From Novosphingobium sp. (GTDB taxonomy: Bacteria > Pseudomonadota > Alphaproteobacteria > Sphingomonadales > Sphingomonadaceae): a stretch of 64,000 nt of DNA. The position numbers and the translations under genes are program-made. The stretch covers positions 3,410,001 through 3,474,000 of the forward strand of contig NZ_JBCNLP010000001.1 in assembly GCF_039595395.1 (NCBI RefSeq), in the 5' to 3' direction. Of the stretch, positions 40,025 to 49,083 are shown one piece after another; positions within the stretch are counted from its first letter, which is position 1; each line of letters starts with the position of its first letter. The notes under the pieces are model-generated. The model ran no database searches. It was given only the letters and a program-made list of their open reading frames with translations, and had not been told where the DNA came from.

Positions 40025-41626
40025 TCAAACCGCCGCGGTAAACACGCCCAGCTCGGGAATCCCGACCGAGCGCCGACCGCCGTAATCGGTCTTCACGACG
40101 ATATGGCCTTCCTTCTCCAGATGCTCCAGCAAACGGCGGATGCGGCCTGAAGACGAAGTGCCATAAACCCGCGCCAACTCATTGTCGTCAGGGCAGGCCT
40201 CGCCCTCCATCGCCGCGCGGGCCAGGACCAGAAACGGCGCCAACCAGTCATCGGTGACGGCGCGGGCAAGGTTCATCAACTCGGCCCAGCGCTCTTCCTG
40301 CGGGGCGTAGATGCCAGCGACGGCCATGGCGAAACGGCGGCGGAACTGCGCCACATCGCCCGCGTGATGGCCGATGCGCTTCATCCGGCAGCGCAGCGTA
40401 AAGTCCTGATAGAGTGAGGCGATCTGCTGATAGGTCGCGCCGGGCTCGGTGGCCATATCCTCCATGATGGAGGCGATCATCGCGTTGATCTCATCAGGCG
40501 CGATGGCCGGAGGCGCCGCGACAGCCGCAGCGGCGAAGAGATTGTCTCCGCCCGCCAGCGGATCCTCGGGCTCCTGATCGGTGCCCGGCGCCACGGCCAT
40601 CACATAGGAACCGATCTGCTCCATCAGATCGCCCGCATCGGGCATCGCCGGACGCGGCGACGGGCCGTCCACGGCGGTCAGCTCCTCCAGCGTCGGCGCG
40701 GCATGGAGCAAGTCGTGCAGATCCTGACCCGTGGTGGTCGGCGGCGGCAGCAGGCCAGTGGAGACCGCGCGGCTGGTGGTCTTCACCCCGCCGATGCGCA
40801 CCGCGACAGGCCGCCGCGTGATCGCGGGCCCAAGCGCCAGAAACTGCCCACGCTCCAGATCGCGGATGGTCTCGGCCTGACGGCGGTCCATGCCCAGCAG
40901 ATCGGCGGCGCGCGCCATATCAATGTCGAGAAAAGTACGGCCCATCAGGAAGTTGGAGGCTTCCGCCGCCACATTCTTGGCCAGCTTGGCAAGGCGCTGC
41001 GTGGCGATGATCCCGGCCAGACCGCGCTTACGGCCGCGGCACATCAGATTGGTCATCGCCGAAAGCGACAGGCGGCGGACCTCGTCGGTGACATCGCCAG
41101 CGGCGGCGGGGGCGAACATCTGCGCCTCATCCACCACCACCAGAGCGGGGTACCACTGGTCGCGCGGGGCATCGAACAGCGTGTTGATGAAGGTGGCGGC
41201 GCAGCGCATCTGCGCCTCGATCTCAAGCCCGTCCAAGGCGAGAATCACGCTCGCGCGGTGCTGGCGGACGCGGTTGGCCAGCCGGATCAGGTCGTTGTTC
41301 GAATAGGCCGCGCCATCGACGACGATATGCCCGAAAGGCTCGGCCAGCGTGACGAAATCGCCCTCCGGGTCGATCACCACCTGCTGGACCAGCGCAGCGC
41401 TTTCCTCCAGCAACCGGCGCAGCAAATGGCTCTTGCCCGAGCCCGAATTGCCTTGAACCAGCAAACGGGTCGCCAAAAGTTCCTCAATGTCGATTTGCAG
41501 AGCCTTGCCGCCCTGCTGTTCGCCGATGATGACCGATGCGCTCACGGGGGCGGGGTTTACCTTTTGCTCGGGTTGGGGCCTAGGGGCGGAAAGCAGGTTT
41601 TCCAGAGGTTTTCGGTAGAAGGACAA
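40025..41626 (-). CDS. HerA/DUF87-type ATP-binding protein
   Basis: The 533-residue P-loop ATPase resembles archaeal HerA/VirB4-like translocases. Walker A is GNSGSGKSHLL (K65), Walker B ALVVVDEAQMF, and the arginine-rich RGRKRGLAGIIATQRLAKL is typical of HerA ATPases. The C-terminal third (about 390-533) seems to hold a winged-helix segment with YGTSSSGRIRRLLEHLEKEG. No NurA nuclease gene is near. The start is uncertain: TTG at 41626 has no good ribosome-binding site and lies only 7 bases from repeat copy F; GTG at 41545 (VSASVIIGEQQGG) is an alternative. Confidence 0.82.
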   Translation of the reverse strand: MSFYRKPLENLLSAPRPQPEQKVNPAPVSASVIIGEQQGGKALQIDIEELLATRLLVQGNSGSGKSHLLRRLLEESAALVQQVVIDPEGDFVTLAEPFGHIVVDGAAYSNNDLIRLANRVRQHRASVILALDGLEIEAQMRCAATFINTLFDAPRDQWYPALVVVDEAQMFAPAAAGDVTDEVRRLSLSAMTNLMCRGRKRGLAGIIATQRLAKLAKNVAAEASNFLMGRTFLDIDMARAADLLGMDRRQAETIRDLERGQFLALGPAITRRPVAVRIGGVKTTSRAVSTGLLPPPTTTGQDLHDLLHAAPTLEELTAVDGPSPRPAMPDAGDLMEQIGSYVMAVAPGTDQEPEDPLAGGDNLFAAAAVAAPPAIAPDEINAMIASIMEDMATEPGATYQQIASLYQDFTLRCRMKRIGHHAGDVAQFRRRFAMAVAGIYAPQEERWAELMNLARAVTDDWLAPFLVLARAAMEGEACPDDNELARVYGTSSSGRIRRLLEHLEKEGHIVVKTDYGGRRSVGIPELGVFTAAV

Positions 41627-41632
41627 GAGAAG

Positions 41633-41844
41633 ATGCGAGGGGATTATCCCCTCGCGCTCCCGTTAATGTCTACCTTGCGCCACGGGTTCAGCCTTGCGCT
41701 AAATTTGCCGCGCCGCAGGCAGGAAAACTGAATGCCTGCGGCGTCTTAGGTGAAACAGGTGGAAAGTCTGGACGCAAGGATGCGGCGCCACCACCCATGC
41801 GTCGGGAGACGAAATGGGAGCGCGAGGGGGTAACCCCCTCGCAT
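41633..41844. repeat. Family-1 MITE-like repeat, copy F
   Basis: The ends are GCGAGGGGATTATCCCCTCGC and GCGAGGGGGTAACCCCCTCGC, with the inner GCCTGCGGCG and CAGGTGGA blocks. It fills the gap between the 3' end of the FAD oxidoreductase gene and the start of the HerA-like gene, both on the minus strand. Confidence 0.85.
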
Positions 41845-41849
41845 CTTTC

Positions 41850-43468
41850 TTACTTCAACAATTCCGCAGCCAGAGCTTCCGCCACCCGAATCCCATCCAC
41901 CGCCGCCGACAGAATCCCGCCAGCATAACCGGCGCCTTCACCCGCCGGGTACAGCCGCGCGTGTTCAGAGACTGCAGATCCTTCCCCCGCGTAATGCGCA
42001 GAGGCGACGATGTGCGCGTTTCCACGCCGGTCATGATCACATCGGGATGGTCATAACCGGGCACCTGACGGCCGAACACCGGCAGCGCCTCGCGGATCGA
42101 GTCGATCACGTAATCGGGCAGACATTCGCGCAGATCGGTCAGGTGGACGCCGGGCTTGTAGCTGGGCGTCACCGCCCCGAAATCGCCCGAGGACGCCCGC
42201 CCCGCCAGCAGATCGCTCACCTTCTGCCCCGGCGCCTGATAGTTGCTGCCCCCCGCGATATAGGCCAGATCCTCCCAGTGGCGCTGGAAGGCGATGCCTG
42301 CCAGAGGACCGCCGGGATAATCCTTGCCGGGATCAATCGTCACCACCAGACCGGAGTTGGCGTTGAACTCGGCGCGCGAATATTGGCTCATGCCGTTGGT
42401 GACGACGCGGCCTTCCTCGCTGGTGGCCGCCACCACCCGCCCACCGGGGCACATGCAGAAGCTGTAAACCGTGCGCCCGTTCGAGCACTGATAAGACAGC
42501 GAATAGGCCGCCGCGCCCAAAATCTCGTTCCCGGCGCAAGCACCGAAACGCGCCTTGTCGACCCAGCTTTGCGGATGTTCGATACGCACACCGATGGCGA
42601 AGGGCTTGGCCTCCATGGTGACGCCCGCCTCGTGCAGCGTCTCGAAGGTGTCGCGGGCGGAATGACCCACCGCCATGATGACATGGCTGGTCTCGATATA
42701 GCCGCCATCGGCCAGATGCAGGCCGCGCAGCTTGCGGTCCTCCCCCTCACCGGCGATATCGAAACCACTGACGCGCGTGCTGAAACGATATTCGCCGCCC
42801 AGCTTCTCGATGGTGTCGCGCATGCTCATCACCATCGTCACCAGACGGAAGGTGCCGATATGCGGATGCGCCTCATAGAGGATATCGTCGGGCGCCCCGG
42901 CCTTCACGAACTCCACCAGCACCTTGCGGCCCAGATGGCGCGGGTCCTTGATGCGGCTGTAGAGCTTGCCGTCGGAGAAGGTGCCCGCGCCGCCCTCGCC
43001 GAACTGCACGTTCGATTCCGGGTTGAGTTCGCTGCGGCGCCACAGGCCCCATGTGTCCTTGGTGCGCTCGCGCACGGCCTTGCCGCGCTCGATGATGATG
43101 GGCTTCAGCCCCATCTGCGCCAGAATCAGCGCCGCCAGCAACCCGCAGGGCCCCGCGCCGATCACCACCGGGCGCGGGCCCTTGTAATCGGCAGGCGCCA
43201 TCACCGGGAAGTGATAGGACGTGTCGGGCGTGGCCCGCACATGCTGATCCTCGGCAAAGCCGGTGAGGATGCGCGCTTCGTCCTCCACCTCGACATCCAG
43301 CACATAGACCAGCTTGATCGCGCTTTTCTTGCGAGCGTCATTGCCACGGCGGACCATATGGACGCGGCGCAGCGCTTCGGGCGCAATACCCAGTTTCGCG
43401 CAGACGGCGCGCTCCAGATCCTCGGGGGCGTGGTCGAGCGGCAGGATGATGTCGGAGAGGCGTAGCAT
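41850..43468 (-). CDS. FAD-dependent oxidoreductase (BaiN/YhiN-like HI0933-type or related), C-terminus shifted by a 1-base deletion
   Basis: The roughly 540-residue flavoprotein has an N-terminal region (about 1-85; MLRLSDIILPLDHAPEDLE) and the FAD-binding VIGAGPCGLLAALILAQMG with ERGKAVRERT. Further blocks are QFGEGGAGTFSDGKLYSRIK, the Cys-containing YSFCMCPGGRVVAATSEEG and GVETRTSSPLRITRG. The true substrate is unknown. After LQSLNTRG the frame breaks: one G is missing near 41954 (plus strand). With it restored the end reads LYPAGEGAGYAGGI and SAAVDGIRVAEAL to a TAA at 41850, the expected family C-terminus. As sequenced, the protein ends with an unrelated tail at 41855. Confidence 0.88.
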
Positions 43469-43535
43469 CGCCGCCCCATACGCTCCCTCTCGGTTTTTCG
43501 CCACCCCGCTTGACCAGCGGGCGCACCACCCATAG

Positions 43536-43970
43536 ATGATGCATATGCATCAACGACTCTGCGTCTGCACCACCATGCGCCGTGCCACCCGCGCGCTCAC
43601 CCGTGCCTATGACGAGGCGCTGGCCCCCTTTGGCATCACGGTGCAGCAGTTCGCCATCCTGCGCGACATCCAGCGCGCGGGCACCATCCCCCTGCCCCGC
43701 CTGGCCGAGGGTCTGGTGATGGACCGCACCAGCCTCTACCGCGCCCTGCCCCCGCTGGAGCGCGAGGGCCTGCTGGTGCTGGAAAGCCCCTCGCCGCGCA
43801 GCCGCACCGCCACCCTCACCCCGGCAGGCCAACAGCGGGTGCAGGATGCCAACCCGGCATGGGAAGCGCTGCAAACCCGCATCCTAGGCGCCATGCAACC
43901 GGGCGAATGGGACCAGATGCAATCCAGCGCCGACCGCCTCGCCACACAGCTCTCCTCGGGAACCCTCTGA
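43536..43970 (+). CDS. MarR-family transcriptional regulator
   Basis: The 144-residue protein has the winged helix-turn-helix of MarR repressors: DEALAPFGITVQQFAILRDIQRAG, the recognition helix region MDRTSLYRALPPLEREGLL and the wing SPSPRSRTATLTPAGQQRV. It lies 2 bases upstream of an MFS transporter gene on the same strand, the usual arrangement for a ligand-responsive regulator of an efflux or uptake system. Several Met/His codons (MMHMHQ) make the start uncertain by two to four residues. Confidence 0.92.
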   Translation: MMHMHQRLCVCTTMRRATRALTRAYDEALAPFGITVQQFAILRDIQRAGTIPLPRLAEGLVMDRTSLYRALPPLEREGLLVLESPSPRSRTATLTPAGQQRVQDANPAWEALQTRILGAMQPGEWDQMQSSADRLATQLSSGTL

Positions 43971-43972
43971 CC

Positions 43973-45250
43973 ATGACGACGACACAGACCGCCACTCTGG
44001 CCGCCAGAGGCAGCAAGGCTCTGGCCATTCAGGTCACCGCGATCACCTTCCTCGCCCTGCTGGTCTCGGCGGGGCTGCGCTCGGCGCCCGGCGTGATGAT
44101 GGTGCCGCTGGGGCTGCATTTCGGCTGGGACCGGGCGACGGTCTCGCTCACCTCGGCGATCGGCATCTTTCTTTATGGGCTGGTCGGGCCGTTCGCCGCC
44201 GCGCTGATGCTCTCGATCGGCATCAGGCGCACCATGATGGGCGGCCTCGCGCTGATGGCGGCCGGCACGCTGGCCAGCCACTGGATGAGCCAGAGCTGGC
44301 ACTATCTGCTGACATGGGGCGTGATCTCCGGGTTTGGCAGCGGGGCAGTCGCCAATGTGCTGGGCGCCACCGTCACCAACCGCTGGTTCGCCAAACGGCA
44401 GGGGCTGGTAATGGGGCTGTTCTCGGCCTCGACCGCCACGGGCTCGCTGGTGTTTCTGCCCTTCCTCGCATGGCTGACGCGCGACGGCGCATGGCAGCCG
44501 GTGGTGGACACGGTGGGTCTTGCCAGCCTGATCATGATCCCGCTGGTGCTGCTCCTGCTGCCCGAAAGCCCGGCCTCACGCGGGATCGCCCGCTTTGGCG
44601 AAGCCCCCGGCACGCCCCCGCCGCCCCCGCGTCAGGCCAGCGCGATGCTGGCGCTGGAAGCTCTGGCCCGTGCCAGCAAATCGGGCACCTTCTGGCTGCT
44701 GTTCGGCACGTTTTTCGTCTGCGGAGCGACCACCAACGGCCTCGTCGGCACGCATCTCATCGCCTATTGCGGCGACCATGGCATCGCGCCCGTCGCGGCG
44801 GCGGGCTTGCTCTCCACCATGGGCATCTTCGACCTGTTCGGCACCACCGCCTCGGGTTGGCTGACCGACCGTTTCGACCCGCGCCGCTTGCTCTTTGTCT
44901 ATTACGGCCTGCGGGGGCTGTCGCTGATCGTGCTGCCCTTCCTTGACTTCGGCCCCATCGGCCTTGGTGTCTTCGCGGTGTTCTACGGGCTCGACTGGAT
45001 CGCCACCGTGCCCCCCACGCTGGCCATCGCCAACCGCGCCTTTGGCGAGCGCGAGGCCCCGATCATCTTCGGCTGGGTGGTCGCCGGACATCAGCTTGGC
45101 GCGGCCTGCGCGGCGCTGGGGGCGGGTCTGGTGCGGCAGGAGTGGGGCTCCTACGGCCCCGCCTTTGCCGGAGCGGGCGTGCTGGGCCTGCTGGCGGCAC
45201 TCGCTGCCCTGGCGCTGCCCCATGCGCGGGCGCAGCTTCGCCCGGCTTGA
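43973..45250 (+). CDS. MFS transporter (oxalate/formate antiporter-like)
   Basis: The 425-residue protein has twelve membrane helices. Landmarks are SAGLRSAPGVMMVPLGLHFGW after TM1, the inter-TM2-3 region SIGIRRTMMGGLALM, NRWFAKRQGLVMGLFSASTATGSLVFLP (TM5 region) and the second-half loop WLTDRFDPRRLL. The N-terminal arrangement is like monocarboxylate or drug MFS carriers; the substrate is unknown. The ATG at 43973 lies 2 bases after the MarR stop, so the two are co-transcribed and the regulator probably responds to the transported compound. Confidence 0.9.
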   Translation: MTTTQTATLAARGSKALAIQVTAITFLALLVSAGLRSAPGVMMVPLGLHFGWDRATVSLTSAIGIFLYGLVGPFAAALMLSIGIRRTMMGGLALMAAGTLASHWMSQSWHYLLTWGVISGFGSGAVANVLGATVTNRWFAKRQGLVMGLFSASTATGSLVFLPFLAWLTRDGAWQPVVDTVGLASLIMIPLVLLLLPESPASRGIARFGEAPGTPPPPPRQASAMLALEALARASKSGTFWLLFGTFFVCGATTNGLVGTHLIAYCGDHGIAPVAAAGLLSTMGIFDLFGTTASGWLTDRFDPRRLLFVYYGLRGLSLIVLPFLDFGPIGLGVFAVFYGLDWIATVPPTLAIANRAFGEREAPIIFGWVVAGHQLGAACAALGAGLVRQEWGSYGPAFAGAGVLGLLAALAALALPHARAQLRPA

Positions 45251-45303
45251 AGAAATGGCCCCGTCCCCCTAAAGGCCCCCCAAGGCTTCAAGGGAACGGA
45301 CAC

Positions 45304-46164
45304 ATGGCACAGATCATCGACGGCAAGGCCCTCGCCGCAAGACTGATGGAGGACACCCGCCAGGGCGTCGCCGACATCGTCGCCGCCACCGGCAGCGCGC
45401 CGGGCCTCGCCGTGGTGCTCGTCGGCAGCGATCCGGCCAGCGAGGTCTATGTCGGCCGCAAGATCAGCCAGTGCCGCAAGGCCGGCATCAACTCGATCGA
45501 GCACCGCCTGCCCGCCGATACCGATCAGGCCGCGTTGATCGCCCTGATCGACAGCCTCAACGCCGACCCCGCCATCCACGGCATCCTCGTGCAGCTTCCC
45601 CTGCCCAAGGGCCTCGACGCCGCCCCCATCCTCGACCGCATCAGCCCGGCCAAGGATGTCGACGGCTTCCATCCGGTGAATGTCGGGCGCCTGTCCTCGG
45701 GCACCGGCGGCCTCGTGCCCTGCACCCCGCTGGGCATCATGCTGCTGCTCGACAGCGTGATCGACGACTATCGCGGCCTCAACGTCTGCGTCATTGGCAA
45801 GTCGAACATCGTGGGCAAGCCGGTCTCCATGCTGCTCCTTGAGCGCGAGGCGACCGTCACCGTCACCCATATCGAAACCATCGACCTGCCCGATATCGCC
45901 CGCAAGGCCGACATCATCGTGGCAGCGGCCGGCGCCCCGCACCTCGTGCGCGGCTATTGGGTGAAGCCCGGCGCGGTGGTGATCGACGTGGGCATCACCC
46001 GCATCACCGACCACGACGGCGTGACCAAGCTGGTCGGCGATTGCGCGACTCACGAACTGGACCACGCCCGCGCGGTGACGCCCGTGCCCGGTGGTGTTGG
46101 GCCGATGACCATCGCCTGTCTGTTGGCCAATACGGTCAAGGCAGCCAAGATGGGCTTGAAGTAA
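45304..46164 (+). CDS. folD: Bifunctional methylenetetrahydrofolate dehydrogenase/cyclohydrolase FolD
   Basis: FolD interconverts 5,10-methylene- and 10-formyl-tetrahydrofolate using NADP. The 286-residue protein has all hallmarks: AVVLVGSDPASEVYVGRKISQCRKAGI (the YxxxK catalytic site), GILVQLPLPKGLDAAPILDRISPAKDVDGFHPVNVG, PCTPLGIMLLL, the dinucleotide site VIGKSNIVGKPVSMLLL and PVPGGVGPMTIACLLANTV. Length is normal. The ATG at 45304 follows AAGGGAA by about 6 bases. Repeat copy G begins 8 bases after the stop. Confidence 0.98.
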   Translation: MAQIIDGKALAARLMEDTRQGVADIVAATGSAPGLAVVLVGSDPASEVYVGRKISQCRKAGINSIEHRLPADTDQAALIALIDSLNADPAIHGILVQLPLPKGLDAAPILDRISPAKDVDGFHPVNVGRLSSGTGGLVPCTPLGIMLLLDSVIDDYRGLNVCVIGKSNIVGKPVSMLLLEREATVTVTHIETIDLPDIARKADIIVAAAGAPHLVRGYWVKPGAVVIDVGITRITDHDGVTKLVGDCATHELDHARAVTPVPGGVGPMTIACLLANTVKAAKMGLK

Positions 46165-46172
46165 GAAAGATC

Positions 46173-46383
46173 ATGCGAGGGTGTTACACCCTCGCGCTCC
46201 CATTTTTGTCAGCGTTGCGCATCGGGTTCGGCCATAGAATAAGGTCGCCGCGCCGCAGGCAGGAAATTGAATGCCTGCGGCGCCTTAGATAGCGCAGGTG
46301 GAGAGCCGGGGCGCACCATTTCGGCGCCACTACCCCATCGTCGGAAGACGTTATGGGAGCGCGAGGGGGTAACCCCCTCGCAT
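46173..46383. repeat. Family-1 MITE-like repeat, copy G
   Basis: The left end GCGAGGGTGTTACACCCTCGC plus GCTCCCATTTTTGTCAGC starts 8 bases after folD and could serve as its terminator. The right end is GCGAGGGGGTAACCCCCTCGC. The central GCCTGCGGCGCC, CAGGTGGAGAGCC and GTCGGAAGACGT blocks are present. Confidence 0.88.
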
Positions 46384-46491
46384 CTTTCTTACTCTTTTTT
46401 TATCCCAGAAACACTTCGTCACACACGGGACGATCAAGCGCAAAGCGCGGGCTTTATCTCCGTATTCATCACGGAAATGGAGCCCACCCTC

Positions 46492-46866
46492 ATGTTGTTC
46501 ACCACTTTTGCGACGCTGGCGCTGAGCGCCTCCGCCCCCACCATGATCGACCAGCCTCTTCAGGCCATTGGCTGCCATCCGCAGCCGGGCAAGGTGATGG
46601 GTTGTGTCACCAATAGCCATGTCGTTGCGCAGCAGCGCGCGATGGGCACCGCTCCGGTGGTGCTGGCCAAGGTCGATGACGCCACTGCCCCGCGCACTGT
46701 CGCCTGCCATCCCGATCCCAGCCGCAACCGTGGCTGTTTCCGCCCGGCGCCGGGTGCTCAGGTGAAGCCTGTCGTGGCCAAGGCCGCAGCGCAGCCCGTG
46801 CAGGAGAGCGCCGAAGCCGATCGCGCAACCGCGTCCCAGGGCAGCAGCCTCCGCAAGGTTGGCTGA
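46492..46866 (+). CDS. Exported protein with two CHPxP....GC repeats
   Basis: The 124-residue protein has a short hydrophobic N-terminus (MLFTTFATLALSASAPTMI), probably a signal peptide. Two matching segments follow: GCHPQPGKVMGCVTNSH (about 32-48) and ACHPDPSRNRGCFRPAP (about 70-86), i.e. CHPxPxxxxGC twice. The tail is Ala/Ser/Gln-rich. Paired Cys and His suggest disulfides or metal binding in the periplasm, but no family was recognised. The ATG at 46492 is chosen because GGAG lies 9 bases before it; ATG 46477 is an alternative. It lies upstream of a two-component system. Confidence 0.7.
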   Translation: MLFTTFATLALSASAPTMIDQPLQAIGCHPQPGKVMGCVTNSHVVAQQRAMGTAPVVLAKVDDATAPRTVACHPDPSRNRGCFRPAPGAQVKPVVAKAAAQPVQESAEADRATASQGSSLRKVG

Positions 46867-46872
46867 TGTCCT

Positions 46873-46964
46873 GCCGGGCGGCGGTCGACCTTCCCATGGG
46901 TGGGTCATGCCACCTCCTTTATGCGTCGTGCCCTGACGCAGGCATGGCCTGACCGCCGCCCGGC
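46873..46964 (+). other. Nested inverted repeats between the CHPxP gene and the response regulator
   Basis: Outer arms GCCGGGCGGCGGTC (46873-46886) and GACCGCCGCCCGGC (46951-46964) are perfectly complementary over 14 bases. Inside them CATGCC (46906-46911) pairs with GGCATG (46941-46946) and TGCGTC (46922-46927) with GACGCA (46935-46940). The result is a three-level structured RNA of 92 bases. CACCTCCT lies exposed between two stems. It has no U-tract, so it could be a terminator-like barrier or a leader element of the regulator mRNA. Confidence 0.5.
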
Positions 46965-46993
46965 TACCTTCCCCTTGAAAAGAGAGCGCAAGC

Positions 46994-47770
46994 GTGACAC
47001 TTCGTGCGTTGATGCCTGATATTGCCGCCCCTGATGCCGTTCCCGGTTCGGCGCCCTCGATCCTGCTGGTCGAGGATGACACCGCGCTGCGCGTGCTGAC
47101 GGCGCGTGCCCTCAAGGCCCATGGCTATGACGTGCGCACGGCCTGCAGCGGCGCGGAGATGTGGGTGGCGCTCGAAGCGGCGCCGGCCGATCTGCTGGTG
47201 CTCGACATCATGCTGCCCGGCACCAATGGCATCGAGCTGTTCCGCCGCATCCGCAAGACCAGCGAGGTGCCGATCATCTTCGTCTCCGCGCGCGGCAGCG
47301 AGGAAGACCGCGTGCTGGGTCTGGAACTGGGCGCCGACGACTATCTGGCCAAGCCCTTCGGCACGCGCGAGCTGATCGCGCGCATCGGCGCGGTGCTGCG
47401 CCGTGGCGGCGGCAATGGCGGCGAGAACACCAGCGGTGAGCGCGATCTGGGCCGCCGCGATGTGGAGTTCGACGGCTGGCGCCTGTCCATGGCCCGCCAC
47501 GAGCTGACCGCGCCCGACGGCACCATCGTCGACCTGACCGGCGCGGAGTTCGACCTGCTCTGCACCTTCGTCAGCCAGCCGCAGCGCGTCATCGGGCGCC
47601 AGCGGCTGATCGAACTGTCGCGCACCCGCATCGGCGATTCGTCGGACCGCTCGATCGACGTGCTGGTCAGCCGCCTGCGCCGCAAGCTGACCGACACCGG
47701 CGGCACCGCGCCGCTCGTCACCGTGCGCGGCGTGGGTTACATGTTCAACCTGCCGGTCACGCGTTCTTGA
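46994..47770 (+). CDS. OmpR-family response regulator
   Basis: The 258-residue regulator has a receiver domain (about 21-135) with the acidic pocket VEDD (27-29), phosphoacceptor Asp71 (LLVLDIMLPG), and GADDYLAKPF with the conserved Lys. A winged-helix DNA-binding domain follows (about 155-255; LTGAEFDLLCTFVSQPQRVIGRQRL and SIDVLVSRLRRKL, GVGYMF). The start is GTG at 46994; ATG 47012 is an alternative. The stop overlaps the start of the sensor kinase gene, so they are a coupled pair. Confidence 0.95.
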   Translation: MTLRALMPDIAAPDAVPGSAPSILLVEDDTALRVLTARALKAHGYDVRTACSGAEMWVALEAAPADLLVLDIMLPGTNGIELFRRIRKTSEVPIIFVSARGSEEDRVLGLELGADDYLAKPFGTRELIARIGAVLRRGGGNGGENTSGERDLGRRDVEFDGWRLSMARHELTAPDGTIVDLTGAEFDLLCTFVSQPQRVIGRQRLIELSRTRIGDSSDRSIDVLVSRLRRKLTDTGGTAPLVTVRGVGYMFNLPVTRS

Positions 47771-49083
47771 TCCATCGCTTGCGCCAATGGGCGGGCCATA
47801 TCGGCCTGTTCGGGCGTCTTCTGGCGCTCCTGGTGCTGGTGATGATGGTGGATTTCACCGCCAACGCGCTGATTTTCGAGAAAGCCAGCGACTTCGCCCT
47901 GCATCAGGAGGATGCCGCCCGCCTTGCCGAAAGGCTGGTGGTGGCCGATCAGGTGCTGGAGACCGAGCCGCTGATCTCGCGCCCCCGCGTCGCCGGGGAA
48001 CTGAGCACCGAAACCCTCAAGATCAGTTGGTCCCCGGCGCGTGAACGCCCGCTGGCGGCGCTGACTCTGGCGGCGCTGCAGGGGCAGATCCTCTCCGCCC
48101 AGCCCTCTTTGGCGCATCGCAATCTGCAACTGCACCTTTCCACCTTTTCCGAGGATATCGGCGGCTCGCTGACGCTGAGCGACGGATCGCTGGTCAGCTT
48201 TCACAACCACAGCAGGCGGGCATGGCCGCTCAAGGCCGGGCGGCTGATCTCGCTGGTGCTGCCCTCGCTGGTGCTGGTGGGCCTCGCGCTGGTGATGATG
48301 CAGGCGATCCTGCATCCGCTGCGCCGTCTGGTGCTGGCCACCCGCCGCGTCGGCACCTCGCAATCCTCCGCGCTGGAGCCTGCCGGGCCCGCCGAGGTGC
48401 GCAACCTCATCCACGCCTTCAACGCCATGCAGAGCCGCATCGACAGCCTGCTGGCCACCGGCACCCAGACCATGCTGGCGATCGGCCACGATCTGCGCAC
48501 CCCGCTGGCGCGCCTGCACCTGCGCCTCGACGAGGCCCCGCTCGACCCCGCCGCGCGCGAGGCGATGCAGGGCGACATCGGCGAGATGCGCGACCTGCTC
48601 TCCTCGCTCCAGACCTTCGTGGAACCGCGCAGCGCCGAGCCGCCGCGCCGCATCGATATCGCCGCCATGGTGCAGACTCTGGTGGACAATGCGCAGGATC
48701 AGGGCAGCGATGCCAGCTACTCCGGGCCGGACACGATGGTGGTGATGGGCCGCGCGGTGCCTTTGCGCCGGGCCCTGTCCAATCTGGTGAGCAACGCCCT
48801 GCATTACGGCGGCAATGCCGAGGTCTCGCTCTCCGTGGTGAACAACCGCGTGACGGTGGTCATCGCCGACCGCGGGCCGGGCATTCCGGAAGAAGAACTC
48901 GCCCATGTGATCCAGCCCTTCGTGCGGTTGGATCATGCCCGCTCGCGCGATACGCCGGGGATGGGTCTGGGTCTGGCCATCGTCGAGAAATCGCTGAACG
49001 GTGAAGGCGCGAGCGTGGCGCTGGCCAACCGCGAGGGTGGCGGTTTGGTCGCGACGGTGACTTTGGCAGGCGGAGCTTGTTAG
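47767..49083 (+). CDS. EnvZ-type sensor histidine kinase
   Basis: The 438-residue inner-membrane kinase starts at TTG 47767, overlapping the regulator stop (TTGA). It has TM1 at about 15-37, a periplasmic sensor (about 38-155), TM2 at about 157-178 and a HAMP domain. The H-box is AIGHDLRTPLARLHLRLDE with His241; the ATPase domain has SNLVSNALHYGG (N box), IADRGPGIPEEEL (G1) and GMGLGLAIVEK (G2). The AIGHDLRTPLAR box is that of EnvZ-like kinases. The stimulus is unknown; the exported CHPxP protein upstream could be linked. Confidence 0.95.
   Translation: MIHRLRQWAGHIGLFGRLLALLVLVMMVDFTANALIFEKASDFALHQEDAARLAERLVVADQVLETEPLISRPRVAGELSTETLKISWSPARERPLAALTLAALQGQILSAQPSLAHRNLQLHLSTFSEDIGGSLTLSDGSLVSFHNHSRRAWPLKAGRLISLVLPSLVLVGLALVMMQAILHPLRRLVLATRRVGTSQSSALEPAGPAEVRNLIHAFNAMQSRIDSLLATGTQTMLAIGHDLRTPLARLHLRLDEAPLDPAAREAMQGDIGEMRDLLSSLQTFVEPRSAEPPRRIDIAAMVQTLVDNAQDQGSDASYSGPDTMVVMGRAVPLRRALSNLVSNALHYGGNAEVSLSVVNNRVTVVIADRGPGIPEEELAHVIQPFVRLDHARSRDTPGMGLGLAIVEKSLNGEGASVALANREGGGLVATVTLAGGAC

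Noticed and set aside
24667..46383. Repeated hairpins considered as a CRISPR array
   Set aside because: Copies are dispersed kilobases apart between genes, lack regular spacers, and no cas genes are present.
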